A stretch of DNA of 29,351 nt. Origin: Nymphaea colorata (taxonomy: Eukaryota; Streptophyta; Magnoliopsida; Nymphaeales; Nymphaeaceae). Every line of letters starts with the position of its first letter. The stretch's first letter is position 1. The stretch lies in the NCBI RefSeq assembly GCF_008831285.2, contig NW_022204933.1, positions 1 through 29,351 of the forward strand. Reading direction: 5' to 3'. Made by a program: the position numbers and the translations under genes. Below the pieces are notes generated by a model that saw nothing but the letters and a program-made list of their open reading frames with translations, was not told the DNA's origin and searched no databases. This document shows, piece by piece, positions 11,921-21,563 of the stretch.

Positions 11921-12508
11921 ATGCATAACACCTTCGAAAGGGTGGAAACTCCTTCCTTCAAATAATTTGTCTCTTCCCTTGATAAGAGCAGATAAGTCAA
12001 CTCAACATGTGTCCAATCCATAAGCGATAACTCCCAAAATCACCTTGCCGAGGATGAGATCTTTGTTGATTCATCCCTGATGGACAAGAGCCGCGCTGAG
12101 GCAAGAAGGCATAGCAGTTATCAAGTTTAGATACCACCTCTCAGCTTTCATCGGTATTCACAAAGGGATAACGTTCAATAGGACTATGAAAAGTTTGAAA
12201 GGATAGAGTTGATTTTAAAAGATGAAAACTTGAACCTTAAAAGGCAAAATTAACATCTGATGAAACATGTAATCAAGTTGAGGGAAGCCAAAAACCACTA
12301 TAAATATGGCTGTTTTAACCAAGGAATTGAACTTAAGATGATGGAAGAAGAACTTTTGACACAGCTGAAAAGAACCAAAGAGATGTAAAGACTGATGTTT
12401 CAACTCATAAAGCTGGAGAATAAGTTGAGAAAAATCGATGAGAATGCTGATCATTCACTTAATTCTGATGGAATTTAATAGAATTAGTAGTCTTCCATTC
12501 AAAATTGA
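11921..12508 (+). CDS. Coiled-coil protein (195 aa)
   Basis: An uninterrupted frame of 195 residues from ATG 11921 to TGA 12506-12508, with several TAA/TAG codons read as Gln. The first ~100 residues are Ser/Asp-rich and polar. Residues ~105-180 have a strong heptad pattern with Leu, Lys and Glu (YEKFERIELILKDENLNLKR, then EELLTQLKRTKEM and LIKLENKLRKI), so a coiled coil is likely. No catalytic motif is visible. It could be a structural or adaptor protein of the cytoskeleton or basal bodies, but nothing in the sequence shows that. The frame is clean and no intron is needed. Confidence 0.75.
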
Positions 12509-12731
12509 TTTATTTCTTTTTATTGTTAGCAACTTTATTCTATCTGAAAATCTACCCTACATATAATATCAAATTAATCATATGACTTATTTGCCTCAAA
12601 TGACTACCACCATATAATAGCTTTGGTTATCTTTATGTTATAAATTTTATTTTGAATCAGAATGTGGGAAGTATATTTTATTTATAATGATGATAACCAC
12701 AGAAAGGAAATAGTTTCTTTTGAATGAAACC

Positions 12732-14234
12732 ATGGATAGTCTACTCAAACTTCTTCATCGTGGGTAGAACAGAGTTACGTAATTCTAATCATTACCCCTC
12801 TATCGAAAACTGTAACGGCCCAACCTCAACAATGAGAAATTGAAAAGCATCAGTGAGCAGCTAGAATTATAGGAAAAAGCAAGAGTCAACTTATTGAACC
12901 GCACATACAAGGGAAGCTATATGTTCAATGTCAATAAGAACCCCTTCACAGACTAGTTCAAGTAGATAAAAGTATCTCTAACAAATCCAAAAAAGGAGGG
13001 TCATACTGTAGACTAAGATGAGGTCAATACTGAATCCGGTATTAAAGACGAAAAGTTAAATGACAAGAATAAAATACCAGACCCGCATAAAAACAAAGTA
13101 GCCAACATTATCGACGAAATCAGAAAATTTAAGAATAAGAAAGTAGAGCTTAGAGGAAACATGTCAAGACCATTAAGAGATATGCTGTAAAATCAATAAA
13201 GAACATCTCAAGTTTTTAGTTCGGTTTCACCAGTGAGAGAAAAGGTTATACCCAAAAAGATAGAAGTAAAGGCGGAAACTCCAAAGCAGCAAAAACCGCA
13301 AACAAAGAAAAACATCATAGAATGCTATTTTGAAGATGCTTTAGAGCTACACCAGATAATGAACTTAAAAGATAAAAATTATTTTCTGAGAAATTAAAAA
13401 ATTGGCAATGTCTTTAAGTTTGCATTCAACACCTAGTTAATAAAATTAGCAGGAAGATCAAAGCTAGATAGCTATTACTTTTGCCATAACTCGATGAAAG
13501 ATGTTGTTCAAAAAAGAAAAATCATGATATACAGGGATATATCACGGTTTTCACGCCACATGATATTAGAAATGCGTCCCGATGAAGACAAATTAAATTT
13601 AATCGAGCTAAGCGAGGCTGTCCCAACCTTGAGTGAGCCCAACTTTGACTCTATTTTAAGCATCAGTGCTGGAAGGCTAAAGTCTGATGAACTGCTCAAT
13701 CTAATCCTGAATGACTTTGCATCAGGGCCAGGAATGGAAGATGAAATAAGTATAGTATCTGTAAAGAAAAAAGAAATTTTCTATTAGGACAATACAAGGA
13801 ATATAATAACAGCTACGTAAATTGATCCAAACAGCATCAATCAAGCTAATGAGTTCCTTTCTCTTCCTCTAGGAGAACATGAAACGAGGTATAGTGAAAG
13901 ATTGAAGCATGATATTATAATTTTTAAGGAATCACTTGAAGAACAAAAAAAGCTGCTCACCTGGAACATTTTAGATAAACAACTATATAGTAAGCTTGAC
14001 TCCAGGAGTAAGACCATATTGTAGAATTTATTCTACAAAAAGCATTCAGAAAAAGACAAGGACCGATTGATTAGGAAGAATAAGATGTTCAAAGATAGGA
14101 TTGAAGAATTGAAGATAAAAAGCCTGGTCAAGATTGCTAAGATCCAGAACTAACATTAAAAGACAGTAGCCAGCAAGTATGTTAATAGAGAGCGACCCAA
14201 AACTCCCCAGAAAAGCAAATCCCAGATAAAATGA
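12732..14234 (+). CDS. Uncharacterised charged protein (500 aa)
   Basis: A single intronless frame of 500 residues from ATG 12732 to TGA 14232-14234, with at least 14 TAA/TAG glutamines. The first ~200 residues are Lys/Asn/Gln-rich with a short helical part (KLKSISEQLELQEKARVN). A more compact middle part follows at ~200-360 (CYFEDALELHQIMNLKDKNY, later RHMILEMRPDEDKLNLIEL and LKSDELLNLILNDFASGPG). A Lys-rich helical C-terminus ends with RPKTPQKSKSQIK. I recognise no family. The basic, repeat-poor tail with a TP site could be a phosphorylated or microtubule- or nucleic-acid-binding region, which is only a guess. It is probably a real gene because the frame is long and uses UAR codons throughout. 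Confidence 0.85.
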
Positions 14235-14353
14235 TACCTTTACTCCCATTCATAGCAAGATATAAAAGGACAACTTAATAAAATCAATAATTTTGCATTT
14301 CGGAAGCTTTATTCTAATTCCGCTGATTTTAATATAGTAATAGTATATTGGCT

Positions 14354-15566
14354 ATGAGTTTCATCAATGAAGTTTCAAAAATGAAAGAAAAGATGAAGAC
14401 ACCTAACGAAGGAAATCCCTTTACCACCTTGGATCAAATCGACAAGCTTCCAAAATTTCTACTAATCTGCACCTATAATGATGAGTACAAGATAGACGAA
14501 ATAGAGTAAAGTCCATCATCGAAAGGACAGTAAGACAGATACTCAACGTTTTCCCCAGCTTCAAGGTAGAAATTCTTCAATTTGTATCTTTTTCGTAACA
14601 TAGATGATAACAATATCTTGTTCCGCTTCATCGAACTCAAAAGATAGATAACTTTGCCTTTTTAGCTTCCTCTTCAGATGTTCCTCATGTTTCCTCCGAA
14701 TTTCCCAAAAAGCCCTCCATTTTTCAGGGTAGTAAACCCTAATCCCCAACAAATGACACCAAAGCCAATGTTTGGCCAATGCCAATCAAGAAACGATCCG
14801 AATTCTTTGATCTTAAACATAATGCTCAACGAGGCCAAAAGTTGGAATCCGTCTAAATCAGTGGTATAATGGCTTCTATAAAGGTGAACATCATAATAGA
14901 GGTCAATAACTTATTGAGGAACAACTATCCTTACCAAAGAATAGAACAAATAAATCAAAATTTTCCCATTTGGGGGAATAATTATGGCAGACAGCAATCA
15001 CCTCCGAAGAATATGCCATTGAATTACAACAATAATAATAGCAATAATAACTACTCTCCTAATAATGCGACGGCGGAAAATAAATGGGGTGTTACGCCAA
15101 ATTACAATAAAAGTTTAGCAGGTAAAGCTTCAAACACTTAGAGATAACTTCGAAAGCCATATTTATACATGGTAAGCGAAAGTAAAGCCTATCGAAGATA
15201 CGAATGGCTTATGAGCAGGTCCTTCCTAAGATCCAAGAAATGGATGCAATTCGATACTCCATCCAATCCGAGTAGGACTACCTTCTAAGCGAAAATTTCA
15301 AAATGACAGAGATCATCAATAGCTCAGAAAACAGCATCAACTTAGCCACCATCGTACGTCCCAAGGATCCCAATTCGGAAAAAATGCTAGAGTATTTCAG
15401 CAGTGTAAAAGCAAGAGGCAATGTGGCTACATTTTTAGAGGAGAAATTCTATTAAGGAGAAATTAGCCTTGAAAATTTCATGAAATTCATGAAGAAAAAT
15501 TAGGAAAGTAAGTTTTAAGAGAAATATATATTGATTAAACTCATAAAGGCTCAATAAGAGAATTGA
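14354..15566 (+). CDS. VPS23: ESCRT-I subunit Vps23/TSG101
   Basis: A 387-residue protein with the three-part layout of Vps23/TSG101, which binds ubiquitinated cargo and sorts it at endosomes. Residues ~1-190 form a UEV domain: FLLICTYNDEYKI, then FPPNFPKSPPFFRVVNPNP at the YP-x-x-PP position, and AKSWNPSKS just before the last helix. No catalytic cysteine is visible at the E2 position, as expected for UEV. A middle linker is Asn/Pro-rich (MPLNYNNNNSNNNYSPNN). The C-terminal ~110 residues hold a coiled coil (MAYEQVLPKIQEMDAIRYSI) and a steadiness box (ARGNVATFLEEKFYQGEISL, later LENFMKFMKKNQ and KYILIKLIKAQ). Introns at 14861-14883 (23 nt) and 15172-15197 (26 nt) close the frame exactly. The stop is TGA at 15564-15566. 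The assignment rests on domain order and motifs. Confidence 0.88.
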
Positions 15567-15693
15567 TGATAAATATTATATCAAATAAGTCAAAACAGCC
15601 AAAAATTTCATTATTTCAAAAGTATACATTTATATAGTGATATTAATTCTCTTCTATTTAAGAATAATTAAGATTGAGTATTCGTTCATTTGC
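15567..15693. other. AT-rich 3' flank of VPS23
   Basis: This stretch is AT-rich and has no ORF or motif that I can support. It separates the VPS23 stop from the duplicated gene-end patch that follows. Confidence 0.5.
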
Positions 15694-15790
15694 TTGGCGT
15701 CTGAATAATTTTCCTAGAGTTCTTCATACCCTCTGTTTTTTAATTGTTTGCGAATGGCCGCGTGCCTTTTTTTCGCTAGCCTGGCCAGCT
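15694..15790 (-). pseudogene. Degenerate copy of coiled-coil gene C-terminus
   Basis: About 90 bp resemble 18733-18830, the last codons of the minus-strand coiled-coil gene, in the same orientation. The similarity is roughly 80% by eye: shared blocks include CTGAATAATTTT, TAGAGTTC, CTCTGTT and TTTAATTGTTT. Small deletions break the frame, so it is a non-functional fragment. It lies just beyond the inverted protease tail, so this patch carries 3' ends of two unrelated genes. Confidence 0.72.
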
Positions 15791-15868
15791 GGGGGCAATG
15801 ATTAGACAGCATTGAGGTTTGCTTCCCAAACCTGTGGCGTGCCTCATGCAAACTCTTCCTAATCTTTC

Positions 15869-16067
15869 ATGCCTCTTTGTTTGGCTTTGCTCAATACTTT
15901 CTTATCTATAGTAAAAGGATTGACGCACGATGGAATTGATGTATTGATTTATGTGATAGAAATGAATAAAATAGTAATCACGTTGTTATCTTTTAGTAGA
16001 ACAGGATGTATGCGCTTTTGTTGTTCAGCACTTTCGACGCAGAAACACTCGAAACATCCTCATCGTC
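15869..16067 (-). repeat. Inverted copy of USP 3' end fused to the MORN gene
   Basis: This 199-bp block is the reverse complement of 5809-6006, with four substitutions and one extra base by eye. On the minus strand it still encodes the last USP residues through AYILFYQKITT and their TGA, then the USP 3' flank. The copy begins exactly where the MORN protein ends: the MORN frame enters it and stops within its first bases, at 16062-16060, in a different frame from the USP. The MORN gene has therefore lost its own 3' end and uses the donated one. The remaining USP codons are not translated. Confidence 0.92.
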
Positions 16068-17608
16068 TAATATCTTGCTATTCATAATCAATAATTATCA
16101 TCATTTTGGCAAACTTTCCTATCATCCTTCTTACCCCTATGTCTTTTGCTGTTAATTTCTGCTTAAGATTTGCGTTTATGTCTTGGGAAAGCTCGTCTGC
16201 ACTCATATCCCTACTCGGTGGGGATTTTTTTAAGACTCTACTGTTTCCATGCTAACGCTTGAACTGAGAATAACTGATCTCGTTTCGGACTACTGCTTAG
16301 TAGAAGTTTCTGAGGAGGTAGACTGGACGTTCGTTGATGTAATCGTTGGTATACTCTAGGGAACGGATATGGATTCGCTTTTTGAGTTTGTTGAGGCTGG
16401 CATCAGCTGATTCGTTGTCGGTCAACACATCAAGGCTTCTGATGTCCCCGCGAGAGAACCTGCCATAGATGCTACGACCAGTTGATAGTTCATGCTTCAC
16501 TCCCTATCCGTGGAGCTGATTTCGGTCGATTTATCCTTAAAACTCCACATCTCCGCCTCTATCGTAGATATATCCTAGTCCCATGATGTTTCCCTCAGCC
16601 ATTACGCCCACTCCAATCACTCTTTCCCGTTCAAACTGAACTGTAAGCTTGCGCATGGCTCGTACTTCCATAGAAAGGTCGAGTCTTTCCTTCCCCTTGA
16701 GTGCCTTCATGCTAAACTTGCCCGAGCTATTCAGAAGAAAATGCTCTAGAAGAGTGGGAAAAAGCTTCGTATAGGGCGCTATTGCTTTTGCGATTTTCTA
16801 TTCGCTAAACATGTGGTCGTATTCCGCCTACCTGATGCATACTCCTTCATCATCTAAATCTAAAAAAGCGTTTACTTTCGATCTCCCAGACCCTTCCCTT
16901 CTTTTCCCGCTTGTCGATGACCAAGATTTCTCCTTCTACTTTGCCCATGCGGGTCTGGGAGTAGATACTGTAGCGTTGCGAGCGTATTGCGAACGATCCA
17001 TCTAGTAGTCCGTTCTTAAATGATCCTATGAAGTAGGTATCGGGTGTGAGCATGATGACACATTCTTCGGTTAGTTGATCGTTAGAGAATTTACCGATAA
17101 GGATTGCGCGGATGTCCAAGACAACGATGGCCTCGCCTTGTTTGCGAAGGCCACTCAGGTAGCCATGAAAGATAGCGTTTTTATAATGCAGCAGCTCCAG
17201 CTTTTGGGATTCCATAAGGGATATTTTTATTGTGTCACTTCGATAAGCTCGTTATGGCAGCGTCGCATGTCCATCGTGCAGGAGAACATGCATTCTAGCC
17301 TATGCTAACTAAATGCTGTATGGAGCACCTCGATCTGAACATAATTACAATTGGCAGATAATTTTGCGCTAAGAGCATATACCTTTGTGGGAATTGAATT
17401 CGGCAGTTTTGAAGGTTTTCGTACACCAACTGCACAGTTGCTATCTTGATGGACAGTTCTTCTCATGATGCTAGGCAGCTTCTTTTATCTTAATCAACGC
17501 TCTGCATTCCTTATATTTGCAAATTACATCCCTCATCTCGCATACTCTTTCTACATATGCCTAGCTGTTGAAGGCAGCACACTGATGATATCCTTATCTC
17601 AATAACAT
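16060..17608 (-). CDS. TRAF-type zinc-finger and MORN-repeat protein (510 aa)
   Basis: ATG at 17608-17606, TGA at 16062-16060, with one 16-nt intron at 16860-16875 (gtaaacgcttttttag on the minus strand); the frame closes at 510 residues. Residues ~1-75 carry Cys/His pairs in TRAF-type zinc-finger spacing: GYHQC, RDVICKYKEC, HHEKNC, LCSWC, HKGIC. There is no RING visible before them. Residues ~130-250 show glycine-aromatic MORN-like repeats, best in TYFIGSFKNGLLDGSF. A second cluster at ~330-370 includes GLGYIYDRGGDVEFQGQ and NQLHGQGVKHE. The C-terminal ~120 residues are charged and unassigned. TRAF fingers bind proteins and MORN repeats associate with membranes or scaffolds, so this is likely an adaptor. 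The last codons and the stop lie in the transferred USP tail. An in-frame TGA upstream of 17608 with no ATG between supports the start. Confidence 0.82.
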
Positions 17609-17667
17609 GGATAATTGCAAAGGTATAACTTTAAAGAGTTCAAGCAACTCTATATAATTGAATTCAT

Positions 17668-18648
17668 TCAATTATGTCGATCATGGCGACGATGCTTGGA
17701 TGCGCCTCGGCCTTTATCCCTCGATCTACTGCGGCTTCGATCTCTTTTCTTTTTATTCTTCACTTTTTTGTCATTCTTTTTCCTTCTTTATTCCTTTTCA
17801 CGGTATTTTTTGAGTTGAGCGAAACTTGAAAGTAGAGAACTTATTGAACTTGAAGATATAGATCTGTTTGATAATGGTGATAATGATTTTTAAGATTCTG
17901 GAGCATTTTTTCCTCGTGGCCCAGATTAAGCTTCAGGAAGGACCCCTCTCCCAAATTCATGCCTTAAGACTATATTCAAAGTCACTTATTGCGACTTACC
18001 TGTATTAAGAAACTCTGATATTTGAAAACTTCGTATTTATGTCTGGGGATAGGGCTGGGAGAGGGGTTGACTGATAGCTTGCTGCAATGGCTGGGAGAGG
18101 GGTTGACTGATAGCTTGCTGCTATGGCTGGGAGAGGGGTTGACTGATAGCTTGCTGCTATGGCTGGGAGAGGGGTTGACTGATAGCTTGCTGCTATGGCT
18201 GGGAGAGGGGTTGACTGATAGCTTGCTGCTATGGCTGCCAAGCAGGCGGTTCTCTGCGATTAGCAAACATATCTGCTTATCGTTACGCTGCCGCACTTTC
18301 AGTTAGGACAGGCGCCTCTTCCCGTTTCACTGTGTTGTCTCCTTGGGAATGATGGTTTTATCTTCGCGTGACCCTTTCTCTTCGAGAAAGCACCTGTTCT
18401 TAAGATAAGGTATGATTCACTGAAACTATTGGTGAAAGCTTTTGCTTCTCTTTGGGGGAAACCAGTTTAGGTTTCTATCGGCTTTTCTATTCCCTAAATA
18501 TTCTTTTAGCATCAGGGTTATTTTTCGCTGCTTCTGCCACTTTCTTCCCCTTGGATTTGATAGAGGGACTGATGCTCTCTTCACTGACTGGCTGATCTTT
18601 TATAGAACAAATTTTACTGTTGCTGCTAATTTTATTGCTTGGCTTCAT
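17668..18648 (-). CDS. Protein with five 12-residue Q/P repeats and RS-like tail
   Basis: ATG 18648-18646 to TGA 17670-17668, 326 residues, no intron needed. An ATG at 18732 in the same frame is an alternative start, but it would overlap the end of the neighbouring gene. The N-terminal ~130 residues are basic (KKVAEAAKNNPDAKRIF, later QKSRQKPKLVSPKEKQKL). The middle has five copies of QPQQQAISQPLS encoded by a 36-bp repeat, in which the CAATAG-type codons only make sense with TAG as Gln. The tail is Ser-rich, then KKKRDRSRSRSRDKGRGASK and a His/Arg end. Such RS tails are typical of pre-mRNA splicing or RNA-binding proteins; no RNA-recognition domain is visible. The next gene on the same strand begins 60 bp further on. 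Function: possibly splicing-related, by composition only. Confidence 0.78.
18055..18234. repeat. Five tandem 36-bp repeats
   Basis: Five nearly perfect copies of a 36-bp unit beginning ctgggagaggggttgactga. The only difference seen is one A/T substitution between the first and the later units. The period is a multiple of three and codes on the minus strand for a 12-residue repeat in the RS-tail protein. Near identity suggests recent expansion or conversion. Confidence 0.97.
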
Positions 18649-18728
18649 GTAAAGGAATAAAAAATTATTAAATAAAGCATTAATAGATCGAATATAAGTT
18701 TTGATGATATTGCAATAAAAGTATGGAT

Positions 18729-19721
18729 TCATCTGCTTTGGCGCCTGAATAATTTTTCTTAGAGTTCGCCATACTCTCTGTTCTTTTAATTGTTTTCTCT
18801 GCGGATGGCTTCCAGGCGCGCCTTTTTATCGCTAATTTCAGCGATCATCGCATCTCTTTCCGTTCTCTTCTTGGCCAGGATTTCCTTCAGACCCTGTAGG
18901 TTTTTTTCGTATTCTGAAGACGACCCTGCTTTATACCTTTGGTCTTTGAGCTTATTGATGAACATCTTCTTGATGCCATTCTGGATGATGGCTGAGTGCT
19001 TACGATGCTCCTCCTCGACATTTAGGATGCGTTTGAAGACCCTTTCCTCACTCTCAAGGGTCTTTTTGGTCTTCTTGAGCCTGTCCAACTCATTAAGCAT
19101 GTGGTTATTCTAGTTCAGGAGTTCAACCAAATCGTTGTCTCCCGACTTCCTCATCGAGTACATATTGTTTTATCGCACATTTTCCATCCTTTCCAGCTGC
19201 TCCTGCAAATGATTGCGCCGTTACCGCTCAACACCCACCAAAGTGGCAAGCCTGTTGAATTATTCTTCCTCAGAACTGAGACTCTCTCTCAGTCGCTTCT
19301 AGTCCTTCTCATAAGCCTCCAATAGATTGCGCTCCAAGCGTGCGAGACTTCCAAAGAGGTCCTCCCTTCCTCCTCTAAACTTGCGATCGAGTTCCTCGTA
19401 ATATCGTTGCAGGTAACAACGTTTCTCTTTGCATTAGAGTTGTGCTTGGTCTCTCTTAGCAATCGCATCCTAAAGTGTGCGGTCTGCCTTCTTCCGTCTT
19501 TTGACGAGAGCTTCATACTGGTTACGGTGATCCTCAACAGCTATTTCCAGCTCTTTCCTGCGGATGAGTAGGTGCTGGTACTACAAGTTTTGCTCCCGTA
19601 TCTAGTTCTATGCAATGATGGAGGAGAGTGGCCGCTGCGGGGAGGCGCCCTCGGGACGCTGTTTTCGATTGACTGTAGCGAAGGGGACTAGGATGGAGAA
19701 GGAGTTGCTTGTACTGTGCAT
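18729..19721 (-). CDS. Long coiled-coil protein (330 aa)
   Basis: ATG 19721-19719 to TGA 18731-18729, 330 residues in one intronless frame with frequent TAA/TAG as Gln. The first ~35 residues are polar and Pro/Ser-rich. From residue ~40 to the end the protein is almost entirely Lys/Glu/Arg/Leu heptads (RRKELEIAVEDHRNQYEAL, later QLERMENVRQNNMYSMRK and EILAKKRTERDAMIAEISDK), so a long rod-like coiled coil is expected. No enzyme motif is present. Proteins of this type in ciliates are usually structural parts of cilia, basal bodies or the cortex, but nothing here decides between them. Its last ~90 bp have a decayed second copy at 15694-15790. It is divergent from the Aurora-type kinase gene; the two starts are about 80 bp apart. 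Confidence 0.85.
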
Positions 19722-19802
19722 ATATAATACTGTGTAAAAGGATGAAGGTGGAATGGGGAGGGAAGGGATATGGTATTTGATGTGATTCTTTGATTTTATT
19801 TA

Positions 19803-21185
19803 ATGATCAAGAATATGGGAGGCAGCAGCCGCTGGGACAACTACGAGAGTGCAAGGCCTGGCGGAAGTCTAATCGTCAACTCGCCCTCTAATGCGCATCA
19901 CACTGGTCTCTCACCCAAGCCAGCTCCCAAGTTTAAGCTCGACGATCTTTATCAAAGACAGATGCTGGTTCGCTATGCATCCGATGAAGAACTGCGCCGC
20001 CATAACCAAAGAGTCAACATGTACCCATCGCCAGAGGCTCTTGGACGTGGAGAAGAGGGACATCGACAACAACCACCTCAACAGGGTCGGGAGATTAATT
20101 GGGATCGTCTAGCTCACCTGCGCAAAGGCAGCTCAAAAGACCATGACAAGTAACCATTTTTCAAGGCCCGCAACTCAGGAGGCCGTACTAACAACCGCCT
20201 CAAGGAGACAGCTTCTACCACCAACACTGAGTCCCCTCTCCAAACATATAAGTCATAAAAGGCACTGCCTTCCTTCCTACGCAGCCAGACCAAGTCGCCA
20301 TAGCGTGGAAAATGGGAGAAGCGTGGAGCCTTGGGGAAGTAAAATTTCAAGATAATCCGGCGACTTGGTGAAGGCAAGTTCGGAGTGGTCAGCCTGGCGC
20401 GGGAGGTATACACAGGCATGATCGTGGCCCTGAAGGTGATGGACAAGAAAAAGATCATCCAGGACAATCTCCTCGTGCAGTTCATCAGGTAACTCAAGAT
20501 CCAAAGCTTCTTGGACCACCCGAACATCATAAAAACCTATGGCTACTTCGCAGACTAAGAAAACTTCTACACTGTCCTTGAGCTTGGCTGTGATGGACAA
20601 CTCTATGATGTCATTTCCACTGGGCAAACCCTCTCAGAGGAGAGCACTTCCTTCATAATTGGCAATCTTCTTGATGCAGTTTGCCTGATGCATCGCCACA
20701 AGATCCTTCACCGTGATATCAAGCCCGAGAATATTGTGCTTGTCCACGTATTTCTTCTCTAATACTTAGGGAAACGTCAAACTTTGTGATTTCGGATGGG
20801 CCGTCAACAAAAAGGAAGAATTGAGGGCTACTTTTTGCGGAACCCCTCTGTATCTATCTCCCGAACTGCTTCAAGGTGAAAGATATGATGAAAAGGTTGA
20901 CTTGTGGGCCGTGGGGATCCTTGCTTATGAACTTCACATCGGTACCTCTCCGTTCAACATCAGCGAGCAGGAAGACCTCGTCAAAATTGTAATTTTTCTA
21001 ATATCTAGGTTACTGATGAAGTTGAGTTCCCAGCTAACCGCAAGCTAACCAAAGAATTCAAAGATTTCATCCTAGCTATCCTTAAGAAAAATCCAAAAGA
21101 ACGCATCCCTTCCAAGTAACTCATGGCGATGGACTTCATTCGTAAATATAGAGATTTGGAGACTTGCGAGTAACTCTGCAATTGA
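19803..21185 (+). CDS. Aurora-type serine/threonine kinase
   Basis: A 446-residue kinase with two tiny introns, 20748-20769 (22 nt) and 20989-21008 (20 nt), each with CTAAT before the AG. After a ~180-residue Ser/Pro/Arg-rich N-terminal extension comes a complete kinase domain: LGEGKFGVVSLA glycine loop, VALKVMDKKK with the ATP-site lysine, HRDIKPEN, and DFGWAV. The activation loop RATFCGTPLYLSPELLQG has a phosphorylatable Thr at the Aurora position. The DFGW motif together with this T-loop is the hallmark of Aurora kinases, which control chromosome segregation and cytokinesis and, in protists, cilia. The domain ends with NPKERIPSKQLMAMDFI, the usual last helix. All catalytic residues are present. 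The stop is TGA at 21183-21185. Ciliates have several Aurora paralogues, so which one this is remains open. Confidence 0.9.
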
Positions 21186-21274
21186 TTTGTTCAATTTTAT
21201 TGGAAAAATCATATTATGAATGAGCAAGTTTATTACTTCATTTCTTTTTTGTCTATTTTTTGGCTGGTGGGAAT

Positions 21275-21547
21275 ATGTTAGAGGCTTCTGAGTCACTAAT
21301 TGGCCGATTATATGCATTGGAGTGTCGTAAGGGTTTGATGGCAGAAATTTATAAGTTGCTCAAAATGCCAAAAGGGTCCTTATTTGTACTATCTTTCTTT
21401 TTCATTTGGTCTAGATTCAGCTTGGGGACATGTACTTTTAATTTAGTTGACATATTTCCTGATGAAATTGATCTGCTTTGCTATTTCTATTAGACCATAG
21501 GTGGGGTGGGGTGGGGGCATTTCAAGCAAAGGGGCCCTAGCAGATGA
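21275..21547 (+). CDS. Possible short protein (90 aa)
   Basis: An open frame from ATG 21275 to TGA 21545-21547 with one internal TAG as Gln. The first half looks protein-like (SESLIGRLYALECRKGLMAE) and the middle is hydrophobic. It lies in the 378-bp space between the converging kinase and four-helix membrane protein genes. There is no known domain. Composition drifts at the end to a G-rich tract (ggtggggtggggtgggggc), which argues against coding there. This may be chance. Confidence 0.25.
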
Positions 21548-21563
21548 CAATTGATTTTATGGC

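Noticed and set aside
18055-18234. CRISPR-like array
   Set aside because: The repeats are directly adjacent with no variable spacers, and they code for a 12-residue protein repeat in a eukaryotic gene.
20114-20627. Minus-strand ORFs across the Aurora-type kinase
   Set aside because: They are antisense to the conserved kinase domain and have no recognisable content.
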